From: Bacteroidales bacterium
GTDB lineage: Bacteria > Bacteroidota > Bacteroidia > Bacteroidales > Tenuifilaceae
NCBI GenBank assembly: GCA_013141385.1
Contig: JABFRB010000031.1
Location: 1-45,899 of the forward strand
Length of the DNA: 45,899 nucleotides
Direction: 5' to 3'
Shown here: positions 15,604 to 24,300 of the stretch, in pieces
Layout of the letters: each line of letters begins with the position of its first letter
How positions within the stretch are numbered: the stretch's first letter is position 1
Translations under genes and position numbers: made by a program
Notes under the pieces: model-generated
Told to the model about the DNA's origin: nothing
What the model saw: only the letters and a program-made list of their open reading frames with translations
The model's database searches: none

Positions 15604-16854
15604 ATGTTAAACACAATTTTATTACAAACAGGTGTTCTTGATACAGGCTCAACTGGCTTTATGCTACTTGCAACAAGCCTTGTTATGCTTATGACTCCTG
15701 CACTTGCCATGTTCTATGGTGGTTTGGCAACTAAGCGAAACATTCTGGCAATTATGATTCAGAGTTTCGTTTCTTTAGGTTGGACAACCGTACTTTGGGT
15801 TATTTTTGGCTACTCGCTATGCTTTAGTGGTGGCGAAGGTGGCATTATCGGAAACTTCGATAAGGCATTCCTTGCAGGAATAAGCATGGATACGCTTTGG
15901 GCTGGTAACGGTAAAATTCCAGAATTCGTTTTCATTGCTTACCAGATGATGTTTGCCATTATTACCCCTGCGCTTATAACCGGTGCATTTGTAAATAGAG
16001 TTTCCTTTAAGGCTTACTTTATCTTCCTTACTGTTTGGCAAATTTTTGTTTACTACCCATTCGTACATATGATTTGGGGTGGTGGACTACTTGCTCATTG
16101 GGGAGTACTTGATTTTGCAGGTGGTATTGTTGTTCATGCTACAGCAGGTTTTGCTGCTCTTGCTTCGGTATTGTATGTTGGTGCTCGTGTTGATAAGAAT
16201 TCAACTCCAAACAGCATTCCATTGGTTGCAATAGGGAGCGGTTTGCTGTGGTTTGGATGGTATGGTTTTAATGCTGGTAGCGAGTTACAAGTGGATAATA
16301 TAACCTCATTAGCATTCTTGAATACTGATATTGCTGCTTCATTTGCCACAATTGCATGGTTGGTTGTCGAATGGTCAAGGGAAAGAAAACCCAAATTTGT
16401 AGGATTGTTAACCGGGTCAATTGCTGGTTTGGCAACCATTACCCCTTGCGCTGGATTTGTACCACTGTGGGTATCACCAATTATTGGAACCGTAGCTGGA
16501 TTGGTTTGTTACTATGCTGTTCAATTTAAGAATAAGATGAAATGGGATGATGCGTTAGATGTATGGGGAGTTCATGGAATTGGTGGAGTACTTGGAACAA
16601 TTCTTCTTGGTGTATTCGCATCAAAGGCTGTTAATGCAGCTGGTGCCGATGGTTTACTTTTTGGTTCTTCTTCATTCTTTTTAAAGCAAATTATTGCCGT
16701 AGTTGGTGCATCAGCATACGCTTTTGGATTCACTTACCTTATGCTTATCATCATCAACTTAATAACCCCTGTTCGTGTTTCGGAAGAGGAGGAACTTGCA
16801 GGGTTAGATAACGCTTTGCATGGCGAGAAAGCTTATGATGAAGGGGCTTTATAG
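15604..16854 (+). CDS. amtB: Ammonium transporter
   Basis: A 416-residue inner-membrane Amt/Rh channel with about eleven helices. ATSLVMLMTPALAMFYGGL is the first core helix. The twin-histidine positions fall in VVHATAGFAALASVLYVG and WGVHGIGGVLGTILLG. LLWFGWYGFNAGSEL is another family block. It is the second gene after the TorF-like gene, with a short spacer. A glnK/PII gene, the usual partner that blocks the channel when nitrogen is sufficient, is not adjacent. A terminator follows. Confidence 0.97.
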   Translation: MLNTILLQTGVLDTGSTGFMLLATSLVMLMTPALAMFYGGLATKRNILAIMIQSFVSLGWTTVLWVIFGYSLCFSGGEGGIIGNFDKAFLAGISMDTLWAGNGKIPEFVFIAYQMMFAIITPALITGAFVNRVSFKAYFIFLTVWQIFVYYPFVHMIWGGGLLAHWGVLDFAGGIVVHATAGFAALASVLYVGARVDKNSTPNSIPLVAIGSGLLWFGWYGFNAGSELQVDNITSLAFLNTDIAASFATIAWLVVEWSRERKPKFVGLLTGSIAGLATITPCAGFVPLWVSPIIGTVAGLVCYYAVQFKNKMKWDDALDVWGVHGIGGVLGTILLGVFASKAVNAAGADGLLFGSSSFFLKQIIAVVGASAYAFGFTYLMLIIINLITPVRVSEEEELAGLDNALHGEKAYDEGAL

Positions 16855-16880
16855 TAACTATTGAGATGCATTGATTGATA

Positions 16881-16911
16881 GGGGCTCTGAAATATGAGCC
16901 CTTATTTTTTT
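16881..16911 (+). terminator. Terminator after amtB
   Basis: GGGCTC and GAGCCC form a short stem around TGAAATAT, followed by TTATTTTTTT. The frame of the next gene is open through this hairpin. That is one reason its start is placed downstream at 16963. Confidence 0.75.
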
Positions 16912-16962
16912 AATTGTTTAGATAATTTCTTTCCTTTGATTAAACTTATTAAAATTTGGAGA

Positions 16963-18729
16963 ATGTTTAGTCGGTCAATTAACAGAAAATTGATGGTGCT
17001 ATTCTTTGCAGTGGGCGTATCGGCTCTTTCTGTAATTGGAATATACTCCTACTTCAACGCAAAGAATGCTTTGCTTAAGCGTACCCTCGATCAGCTTACA
17101 TCAATTAGGGTAATTAAAAAGGGTCAAATTGAATTCTTTTTTAACGAGCGGTATAAAAACATTACACTCCTTTCGGAGAATCATTACCTAAAAAGCCTAG
17201 CCACGGTTTTAAACCATAAACTTAATGATCAACCTTCTAAGCAATACCCTTCATCGTATCTAAACTACAGCCAATTAGGATTCAATAGCATGTATTTAAT
17301 TTTAGGTATTGAAGAGAGCAAACTTCAGATATTTAAGTTTCAAGGTACTGAAATTATTAAATTTGATACCGATTCTGTTTCCCTCAAGCAGATGATTAAG
17401 CTATGGAAAGAGTCTGTAAATACCAACAACCCTACAATTGTTGATTTCTGTAAACAATCTCTTGATGATAATGATCCATTATGTTTAATTGGTAAGCGGA
17501 TTGTTAATCAGGATAAAAAAACAATTGGGGTTTTAGCCCTTCAAATTCCTATTAATGATATCAATAGTATTATGCTTGAGGATAGCCCCGAGAATGGGCT
17601 TGGAAAATCGGGGGAAGTTTATCTTGTTGGCGATGATTTTCTTATGAGGAGTAATTCAAGGTTTATTCCAAATTCTGTTCTGAATACCTCAGTAAAAACG
17701 AAAAGTGCAGTTAATGCGTTCAAAGATAAAATTGGTTCACAGATAATTGATGATTATCGAACTGTTGCCTGCTTAAGTTCCTACGATAGATTATCCATGC
17801 GGGGCTTAAACTGGGCAATTATTGCCGAAATTGATTACAGCGAAGCAATGATTCCCATAGTTTCCTTAAGGAACGATATTGTATTTTTATCTTTGATAAT
17901 CTGTGTTTTCCTTTTCTCCATAGCGCATTTCATCTCCCGAACTATTACAAATCCTATCGTTAAATTAAAGAATGCTGCGCTAATGATTGGCGAAGGTGAT
18001 TTGGATATTAAAATCAAGTCCTATTCATGTGATGAGATTGGTTTACTTACCGATGCCTTTAATACCATGGCAACGCAGCTTAAGGATGAGCGGCTAAAAC
18101 GGATGTCGGCACTGTATGATGGGCAAGAACTTGAAAGGCAGCGTATTTCAAGAGAGTTGCACGATGGTCTTGGTCAAAAACTTATTGCCATTAAGCTTCT
18201 GCTTGAGAGCACAAGCAAGCAGAATATAGATGAAACAAGAGCCACACTCGAAGATGTAAAGGGCAGTTTCCTTAAAACAATTGAGGAGGTTCGGCAAATA
18301 TCAAATAACCTTGCACCGAACATTCTTAACGAGTCAGGGATTGATATTGCGCTTAAAAACCTTTGCGATTCTGTTCAAAAATCAGCAAAAATTGATATTG
18401 AACTTTCTGCTCATGGCGATTACTCTACCCCTGATTCCAAGGTTAAGTTTTACATTTATCGGATAGCGCAGGAAGCACTTAATAATGCCGTTAAGCACTC
18501 CACTGCTTCAAGAATTCAAATTCAGCTAATCGGGAATTCGGAGAATATTATTCTTGTTATTGAGGATGATGGAAAAGGGTTTATTTACGATTCAAACTAT
18601 TGTTTTCCCTGCAATGGAATTTACAACATGAAGGAGAGGGCACGGCTACTCAATGGTACAATCGATATTGAAACCGAACTATTAATGGGAACAACCATAA
18701 GGCTTAAAGTACCTAAAAAGCACGATTAA
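16963..18729 (+). CDS. Membrane sensor histidine kinase, NarX/DegS type
   Basis: A 588-residue inner-membrane kinase. A transmembrane helix near residues 14-34 is followed by about 270 periplasmic residues with a Cache-like look. A second helix lies near 305-325, then a HAMP domain (TNPIVKLKNAALMIGEGDLD). The HisKA_3 dimerisation domain carries the phospho-accepting histidine in RELHDGLGQKL (near 400). The ATPase has RIAQEALNNAVKHS and IEDDGKGF. The frame opens at 16894, but those codons lie in the amtB terminator, so 16963 is chosen. The cognate regulator is the next gene. Position after amtB hints at nitrogen sensing but does not show it. Confidence 0.88.
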   Translation: MFSRSINRKLMVLFFAVGVSALSVIGIYSYFNAKNALLKRTLDQLTSIRVIKKGQIEFFFNERYKNITLLSENHYLKSLATVLNHKLNDQPSKQYPSSYLNYSQLGFNSMYLILGIEESKLQIFKFQGTEIIKFDTDSVSLKQMIKLWKESVNTNNPTIVDFCKQSLDDNDPLCLIGKRIVNQDKKTIGVLALQIPINDINSIMLEDSPENGLGKSGEVYLVGDDFLMRSNSRFIPNSVLNTSVKTKSAVNAFKDKIGSQIIDDYRTVACLSSYDRLSMRGLNWAIIAEIDYSEAMIPIVSLRNDIVFLSLIICVFLFSIAHFISRTITNPIVKLKNAALMIGEGDLDIKIKSYSCDEIGLLTDAFNTMATQLKDERLKRMSALYDGQELERQRISRELHDGLGQKLIAIKLLLESTSKQNIDETRATLEDVKGSFLKTIEEVRQISNNLAPNILNESGIDIALKNLCDSVQKSAKIDIELSAHGDYSTPDSKVKFYIYRIAQEALNNAVKHSTASRIQIQLIGNSENIILVIEDDGKGFIYDSNYCFPCNGIYNMKERARLLNGTIDIETELLMGTTIRLKVPKKHD

Positions 18730-18784
18730 GGCTAATAGCCGAAATTCGTTTTAAGAAATATGTTAATATGTTTATTTGCAGGAA

Positions 18785-18890
18785 CATATATTTATTTGGT
18801 GTGATATTGGAAGTTTGGAATGATGGAACTGGAGCGAATCCCGCAGGGATCGACGAAGTCAACCGGAACTCGACGAAGTCAAAACAAGAG
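18785..18890. repeat. Repeat-like spacer between kinase and regulator
   Basis: TTTGGAATGATGGAACTGGA is followed by two copies of a CGACGAAGTCAA unit (about 18851 and 18869). These resemble fragments of dispersed repeats seen elsewhere in the window. No gene is seen in the 276-base gap. Confidence 0.35.
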
Positions 18891-19005
18891 GTTAGATTCT
18901 TACTTATTTCTTCCATTTTTCCATTGATTCAAATAAAATAAATTAATTGATATACAGATTAATACACTATTTATTGTGTAGAACTCACGTTAATAAATAC
19001 AAACT

Positions 19006-19668
19006 ATGAGCAGAACAAGAATACTAATCGTTGATGACCATCAAATTGTGCGAGATGGGATAAAACGTATTCTTACAGATGAGAATGATATTGAGCTGAT
19101 AGGTTCTGTTGGCAGCGGTAAGGATGCTCTTGCTTTTATCAAATGCAATCAGCCCGATATTGTTATTGCCGACCTTTCCATGCCCAATATGTCGGGAATT
19201 GAATTGACCGAAACGATATCCAAGTTCTACCCTCAAATTAGGGTGCTTATTCTTTCCATGTTTAATAACGAAGAGTACATTATTAGCGCAATACAGGCAG
19301 GAGCAAAGGGCTATCTGCCAAAACAGGATTCAACCACCGAAATCTTACTCGAAGCCATTAGAACAATTGCCAGCGGCGATGAATTCTATAGTCCCTCTAT
19401 TTCGAAAATTGTATTAAAGAGTTTCATCAACAATGCTAAAAATTCAGGTGTAAGTGATGTTGCCAAAAAGCATCAGCTTACCTCCAGAGAAAAAGAGATT
19501 CTTAAACTTTACGTTGAGGGCTGTACCAATAACGAGATTGCCGAAAAGCTTAACCTTAGCGTTTATACCGTTAAAACTCACAAAAGCAATATTATGCAGA
19601 AGTACAACTTTAAAAGTACCGTTGAAATGATAAAGTTTGCACTGCGTAACAATATTGTGGAGTGGTAG
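19006..19668 (+). CDS. NarL/FixJ-type response regulator
   Basis: A 220-residue cytosolic transcription regulator. The receiver has the acidic pair in ILIVDDHQIVRDG, the phospho-accepting aspartate 56 in VIADLSMPNMSG and the lysine in GYLPKQ. The LuxR-type helix-turn-helix spans about 150-212: LTSREKEILKLYVEGCTNNE, then NLSVYTVKTHKSNIMQKY. It is the likely partner of the HisKA_3 kinase upstream, although the 276-base gap suggests it may have its own promoter. Confidence 0.95.
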   Translation: MSRTRILIVDDHQIVRDGIKRILTDENDIELIGSVGSGKDALAFIKCNQPDIVIADLSMPNMSGIELTETISKFYPQIRVLILSMFNNEEYIISAIQAGAKGYLPKQDSTTEILLEAIRTIASGDEFYSPSISKIVLKSFINNAKNSGVSDVAKKHQLTSREKEILKLYVEGCTNNEIAEKLNLSVYTVKTHKSNIMQKYNFKSTVEMIKFALRNNIVEW

Positions 19669-19795
19669 GGTTAATGTGTTTTAATATAGTAAGTTATAAA
19701 AAAGAATTAATATCTGTAATTTTAAACCTTAGAGTTCCGAACTTTTTCATACTATTATGGTACTCTGTACCTATTTACTCTTATGGTTTTGAAAT

Positions 19796-19884
19796 GCTAC
19801 AAATATTTAGATGCCACGCTCCCAAAGCCTTAACTCATAAGATTAAAGGTTCTCCTAGCGGCAGAACCGCATAATATTTGTAGC
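19796..19884. repeat. 89-base palindromic element with perfect 12-bp ends
   Basis: GCTACAAATATT at 19796-19807 and its exact complement AATATTTGTAGC at 19873-19884. The interior contains an inner pair around CCGC/GCGG. It lies in the 396-base gap between the NarL-type regulator and the phosphoesterase; no gene is seen there. Confidence 0.65.
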
Positions 19885-19996
19885 CCCAATATAATTCTAG
19901 ATCATCAGGTACATCGCACCGTTATATTAAACTCTGTATCAGAAAACAATCATCTTTTAGTATATCGAAAGTACGTTAATCTAAATAATATAATAG

Positions 19997-20023
19997 CAAA
20001 AACGGGCATTGAAGCCCGTTTTG
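19997..20023. terminator. Bidirectional terminator
   Basis: AAAACGGGC and GCCCGTTTT pair around ATTGAA. A-rich and T-rich flanks allow it to work on either strand. It lies about 40 bases after the end of the minus-strand phosphoesterase gene and could also serve the plus-strand regulator. Confidence 0.7.
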
Positions 20024-20064
20024 TTGAAATTATCATAAATGTTTTTTAGCGTACCCTTTGCGTT

Positions 20065-21147
20065 TTATGGAAGTTTGAATGTGAAAGCATCCATTGTGGT
20101 GAATTTCCAGGTTTGCCAGTTATTATTATAGGTGTAAACAGGATTTCCTTGATCATCCTTTGTAATAGTACAAGCATCGAATGTGGCGACGAACTCAACC
20201 GTTACTTTTTTCCCATTAACGGTTACTAGCTGATAACCAACTGCATTGTCAATGAATTTTTCGGGTTTAACATCTTTGTTGGGATATTTGCCGTTCCACT
20301 TTTTGCTTCCAACAAGGAAGGGTGCGCCGCTTGGTGTGATAACCTGTTGCATGTATTTTGTGATTGTCCCATTTTGGGCGTATACTGGAACATCACCTCG
20401 TGCGTAGAAATGGTCGTGCCCGCAGAAATATACCCCCGAACGGTTGCTTATTGATTCAATAAATATGTTGCGTGCTAAAGAATCATCATCAAGACAATCA
20501 GCATGTTTTGCTGCAAAAGCAGGTGTGTGACCATAAACAAATACCTGCCTTGCGTTTGGATGATTCTTCAACTCTTGGTTTAACCACATTTGATCAACTC
20601 TAATGCTATCCTTTTTTGTTGGGCCAGAATGCATGTACTGCTCCATTCCAATAAACAAGGAGCCTTTGTATTCAAAGCTATAGGTAAATCCAATTTCCTT
20701 GGTTGGTCCATTTTTGGGTAACGAGTACCCAATATTCTTTATCCATGCTGCTTCAACGCTATCCTCGGGTAAAATATCCTGATAGCATTCATGGTTTCCA
20801 CGAACTGGATATAAGATAAAATCCCCTTTTTCACTAGGTAAACTAACCCCTTGCGATTTAGCAGCACCTAAAAATGCCTGAAATTGTTGGCTGTTGCTTG
20901 GTGGGTTATGCTGATTATTGTACCAACTAACATTACCACAAATAAAATCGCCGGGAGCAATTATAAACTTTGCACCCGATGATTTTAAATGATTACAAAC
21001 GGCCTGAACGGCAGCTACGTTAACCCCTGAAACACCGCTCTGATCGGCATTACTTCTAGTATCGCAGATAACGCCAAATTTGTATTTTTGTGCGCAACAA
21101 GCACTGATAATTAGGACTAATCCCAATGTTAAAATATTTCTTCTCAT
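20065..21147 (-). CDS. Secreted calcineurin-like metallophosphoesterase
   Basis: A 360-residue exported protein. The signal peptide MRRNILTLGLVLIISACCAQ could be cleaved or lipidated at the CC. The binuclear metal motifs are in order: GVICDTR (D), IAPGDFICG (GD), RGNHECYQD (GNHE), VYGHTPAF (GH) and FCGHDHFYARG (GHxH). This layout matches purple-acid-phosphatase-like metallophosphoesterases. It probably hydrolyses phosphate esters in the periplasm or at the surface; the substrate is unknown. Confidence 0.88.
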   Translation of the reverse strand: MRRNILTLGLVLIISACCAQKYKFGVICDTRSNADQSGVSGVNVAAVQAVCNHLKSSGAKFIIAPGDFICGNVSWYNNQHNPPSNSQQFQAFLGAAKSQGVSLPSEKGDFILYPVRGNHECYQDILPEDSVEAAWIKNIGYSLPKNGPTKEIGFTYSFEYKGSLFIGMEQYMHSGPTKKDSIRVDQMWLNQELKNHPNARQVFVYGHTPAFAAKHADCLDDDSLARNIFIESISNRSGVYFCGHDHFYARGDVPVYAQNGTITKYMQQVITPSGAPFLVGSKKWNGKYPNKDVKPEKFIDNAVGYQLVTVNGKKVTVEFVATFDACTITKDDQGNPVYTYNNNWQTWKFTTMDAFTFKLP

Positions 21148-21287
21148 AATTATTAAATTTATAGTTTAGATTTTAGAATTCCGTTTTAACAATCTCAATT
21201 TGCGCTATTAGTTTTTCAAGTTACAACAAATTCGAATATTATCAATTCATATACAATTTATTGTATAATTAGTCTCAGCCATTTGCA

Positions 21288-21437
21288 AAAGAGGGTGTCT
21301 AAAAAGTCGGAAAGAACTTAACCACAAAGTTCACTAAGTACATCACAAAGTGTTTATTTGCAAAGCTTTTGCTTCGTGTCCTTTGTGTATCCTTTGAGTT
21401 CTTTGTGGTTAAATTTGACTTACTATACAGCCTCTTC
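21288..21437. repeat. 150-base palindromic element, AACCACAAAG family
   Basis: The left arm has AAAGAGGGTGTCTAAAAAGT, then CTTAACCACAAAG. The right arm read on the other strand has AGAAGAGGCTGTATAGTAAG, then TTAACCACAAAG. The arms are therefore imperfect inverted copies of about 50 bases. The interior contains CTTTGTGTATCCTTTGAG and its loose complement. It fills most of the gap between the phosphoesterase and the next membrane-protein gene. Confidence 0.65.
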
Positions 21438-21476
21438 TTTATCTAAATAATATAGAGTTATATTTTATGTGATTGT

Positions 21477-22070
21477 TTAAGAGGCGTTTACCGGTTGATC
21501 CATATTTATAGTATTTAATATAAAATGGATAGCAATTACGGTTAGTGAAATCCATTCGCCCGCTAATATGGATATATAACCTAACAAAGCAAACGGTAGT
21601 GCGATAACGGTTAGTATTGCCATAATGATACTAAACACTTTGTATTGGTCTTTATAAAATATACCAGTTACAATTGCATTGCCTACAAAGAAAATTATAG
21701 CAAACGTATAGTGTGGTATTGGGTACTGGTCGCATGGGAAGCAAATTACACCTATTAAGCTTAAACCTAAAACAACATTATACCATTGACCATGAACACT
21801 GATGTTCAAAATGTTTACATTTTTAAAGTATACAGCACCATTAAAAACAAATAGCATTGCGGCTATACTTATCAGCATTCCAAATACATAGCTATGAGCC
21901 ATATACACATATTGGCTGATGCTTGGTCTAAAGGGATGGTTTACTCCTCCATCGTTAAACCATAAAATTAGAGGAATTAGGACGCAGAAAGCGGCAATAA
22001 ATCTTTCAAACATTTTAAAAGTAAATAAAGGATCCGATAGTTTACTTTTAATTACAGTTAATAAACTCAT
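21477..22070 (-). CDS. Polytopic membrane protein of unknown function
   Basis: A 197-residue protein with about six hydrophobic helices (for example ERFIAAFCVLIPLILWF, VYMAHSYVFGMLISIAAMLF and ISILAGEWISLTVIAIHFIL). A short loop GVICFPCDQYPIPHY carries two cysteines and a histidine. Overall shape recalls DUF998-like proteins, but I cannot confirm that. There is no operon partner within 300 bases on the same strand. Confidence 0.7.
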   Translation of the reverse strand: MSLLTVIKSKLSDPLFTFKMFERFIAAFCVLIPLILWFNDGGVNHPFRPSISQYVYMAHSYVFGMLISIAAMLFVFNGAVYFKNVNILNISVHGQWYNVVLGLSLIGVICFPCDQYPIPHYTFAIIFFVGNAIVTGIFYKDQYKVFSIIMAILTVIALPFALLGYISILAGEWISLTVIAIHFILNTINMDQPVNAS

Positions 22071-22390
22071 ATTTCCAATACTTTCATTGACTTACTCGTT
22101 TCGCTTTTCAGTATCCGCGGTGGCATTTTGTATGTTTTTGCCACAAACGTTATGCTACAGTATCTGAGAACTCTAACTTGTTCAGTTAAGCTACAATAAA
22201 CAGGCTCTAAAATTATCAGGTTTATACCCGTGTAACGAAGTTAACCTTTTTTGCTTTACAAAGCAATTTTTGCGGGATTACTTAAAGTGGCAGGTGCAAT
22301 GCAGGTAATAGAACGACGAAGATATATTCGCCAACAAAAATGATAGGAATTAAAACAACTAGCGTACCGAATTAATAAAATTTTTATGAC
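22071..22390. other. Noncoding stretch
   Basis: No gene or clear regulatory site is seen. The phrase GGTGGCATTTTGTATG with TTTTTGCCAC (about 22120-22143) is a loose hairpin of the type seen in other dispersed repeats. Confidence 0.4.
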
Positions 22391-22528
22391 TATCCGTGAT
22401 CATTACTATTCAATATCAGACTGCCTGTCATTCCTGCGAATGCAGGAATCCATTTCTTCAACTAGATTCCGGGTCTTCGCCCGGAATGACAATGGATTCA
22501 GTTTTTCATATAGTTGTATTTGCGGACA
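22391..22528. repeat. MITE-like element, GTCATTCCTGCGAATG family, copy 1
   Basis: The interior has TGTCATTCCTGCGAATGCAG, about 25 variable bases, then GATTCCGGGTCTTCGCCCGG and AATGACAATGG. The ends ATCCGTGATCATTAC and GTATTTGCGGAC are loosely inverted. Copies 2 and 3 are at 38724-38869 and at 41903 onwards. This one sits after the end of the DUF2589 cluster. Confidence 0.75.
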
Positions 22529-22662
22529 CTCATAAAAAAATTTATTGTAGAAAAAATCATCCTATTAATAATTTATTGGATTAATAGGATGATAATTCAA
22601 TTTTCTAATCCTTAAAAGGAAAAACAGTTTCTGGAATTTTAGAGAAAGTTATTTTGATTTTT

Positions 22663-23058
22663 TTAGTTACTTACTTCTCTACAACATACCCAGTAAATAA
22701 TGAGACCTGGGAATTCTTTTAATATATCGCTAAGTAGCAGAGGATTATTCTCACTATAATTTTTCAAATCCTTAAGTAATCTACCCGTTTTAACCTCAAA
22801 AATTCCACAGGTTTCTTTAAACTCTTCAGCAAACCAGCATGAATAATCATAAGTTTTTTCATTCGGGTTAACACTTTCTACGACTGTTCCTCCTGGTTCA
22901 TTACTTTGCTTAAGATGATTTAGAATTTTATAACCGGTTTTATTGGGCAAAATAACCCCATCATTAACAAAATAAACTATTTTGCCCTTTTTGAGTTCTA
23001 GGTCTTTCTGCTGATTAGACCATCTTCCGCCATGTGCGGATACAATAACATTGTACAT
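22663..23058 (-). CDS. Small protein resembling the putative adhesin Stv domain
   Basis: A 131-residue protein, last of the nine-gene cluster. It begins MYNVIVSAHGGRW, with a histidine right after the first strand, and ends IIYWVCCREVSN. A GH-type start and a W-x-x-CR end are what I recall of the family annotated as putative adhesin Stv, whose function is unknown. The assignment is tentative. No signal peptide or membrane helix is seen. A strong ribosome-binding site AAGGAGGT precedes the start. Confidence 0.55.
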   Translation of the reverse strand: MYNVIVSAHGGRWSNQQKDLELKKGKIVYFVNDGVILPNKTGYKILNHLKQSNEPGGTVVESVNPNEKTYDYSCWFAEEFKETCGIFEVKTGRLLKDLKNYSENNPLLLSDILKEFPGLIIYWVCCREVSN

Positions 23059-23062
23059 ATTT

Positions 23063-23070
23063 ACCTCCTT
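23063..23070 (-). promoter_or_regulatory. Strong Shine-Dalgarno site
   Basis: On the minus strand AAGGAGGT lies four bases before the ATG at 23058. Such a site is unusual here and supports high expression of the last gene of the cluster. Confidence 0.7.
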
Positions 23071-23179
23071 TTTTAATTAAATTAATATATTTATAAAGCA
23101 TACTATCCCACTGGAATCTTAAACTTTAATGGAATTTTGCGTTGCTGATTGTTTATGAATTTGTGTTATTGATTCGATA

Positions 23180-24220
23180 CTAAGCCTCAACATTTTCCTT
23201 TGCCTTATTTTGAAGCATAAAGGTTTTCTCAGGATTTTTCTCTTGTAAAAGATTGATGAATAGGGTTGTTAATGCATCATTTTTTACATTCGCATCTACG
23301 GACTTCTTTTCAACCTGCATTACCATAAAAACTGCCCGTGGCAATGATTCTATACCAAACTCTTTACTTGAACTTATTTTTTTAATGTGTGGTTCAAGTT
23401 CCTTCATGGCAATTTTCATCAATTCATCCTTAAACGGCATGTTCATGTTTCCTGATAGTAAATCTTTGATTTTTACATGTACTGGGCCAAAGGTGATTTC
23501 CTTGTCTAGTATCTTATGGATAACATCCAGCTCATCGGTTAGCTCTTTAAGCTCATTTATCTTCTCAATAATGGGCTCAATTAAATCAAGTATTCTCTTA
23601 CAGTAGGTATTGATTTCTTTTAGGGTTGTAAAAATAGGCTCAACCATTTCATTTATTTCTGCAATATACCTGTTGGGCTCCTTAAGCAATCCATTTAGTT
23701 TTCCACTTAGCTCTTCAATCTTTGAAAGTTGTGAGTTCTTATACCTTGAGTCGCTCAACTTTTTGTTAGAAAGTAAGGTCTTCTCAAGTTTTATTAACTC
23801 TTGCTCAATGAACCTCTGAAGTTTAATGAGAGGTTCTGCAAAACGGGCTAACTTCTTTCTTATCTGCCCAAGCTTTTCACGCTGAGGCTTTATTTGTTTC
23901 TCAATACTGCTAACCTGACGGCTGATTTGATTAACAGTTTGTTTTACCTGTTTAACAATGGGTTCCAACACTTGGCATGCCTGCCCAACGTATGGCACAG
24001 GTTGTAAGGCCAACAGTGCTGCATCCAACGCATCTAAAGCGAGATCCAACTCCTGAAGTTTTTCGTCGAGCACACGCGAAACATCTAGCAAGTCTTCAGT
24101 TGATTTCATCATGCGAAGAAGAATCTCCAGTTGAGAGGTGATAACCCCAGTATTTTCGATTAAGCACCTGAAATTGTGCAATAGCTTTTTTATTTCAGGG
24201 AGATTAGGTTTGTCTGGCAT
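23180..24220 (-). CDS. Long coiled-coil protein of the DUF2589 cluster
   Basis: A 346-residue, almost wholly helical protein that I do not recognise. Heptad-like patterns run from about residue 40 to 290, for example DEKLQELDLALDALDAALLA and VNQISRQVSSIEKQIKPQRE. They are broken by a short proline/glycine stretch, QPVPYVGQACQV, near 93-104. No signal peptide and no membrane helix are seen. A structural or scaffold role in the cluster is a guess from shape. It lies 80 bases after the lipase-like gene. Confidence 0.75.
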   Translation of the reverse strand: MPDKPNLPEIKKLLHNFRCLIENTGVITSQLEILLRMMKSTEDLLDVSRVLDEKLQELDLALDALDAALLALQPVPYVGQACQVLEPIVKQVKQTVNQISRQVSSIEKQIKPQREKLGQIRKKLARFAEPLIKLQRFIEQELIKLEKTLLSNKKLSDSRYKNSQLSKIEELSGKLNGLLKEPNRYIAEINEMVEPIFTTLKEINTYCKRILDLIEPIIEKINELKELTDELDVIHKILDKEITFGPVHVKIKDLLSGNMNMPFKDELMKIAMKELEPHIKKISSSKEFGIESLPRAVFMVMQVEKKSVDANVKNDALTTLFINLLQEKNPEKTFMLQNKAKENVEA

Positions 24221-24300
24221 ATTGTTGTCTCTTTATAAGTTTAGGTTCAAAATCCAATCTGATTGATAGCACTTATACATCACAAAGTGTTAAGTTTTCT

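Noticed and set aside
19662-19874. 70-residue frame overlapping the end of the NarL-type regulator
   Set aside because: It starts inside the regulator stop region and runs into a palindromic repeat; no recognisable domain.
22396-22584. 62-residue frame over the MITE-like copy
   Set aside because: It is made of the palindromic repeat itself; similar frames appear over the other copies.
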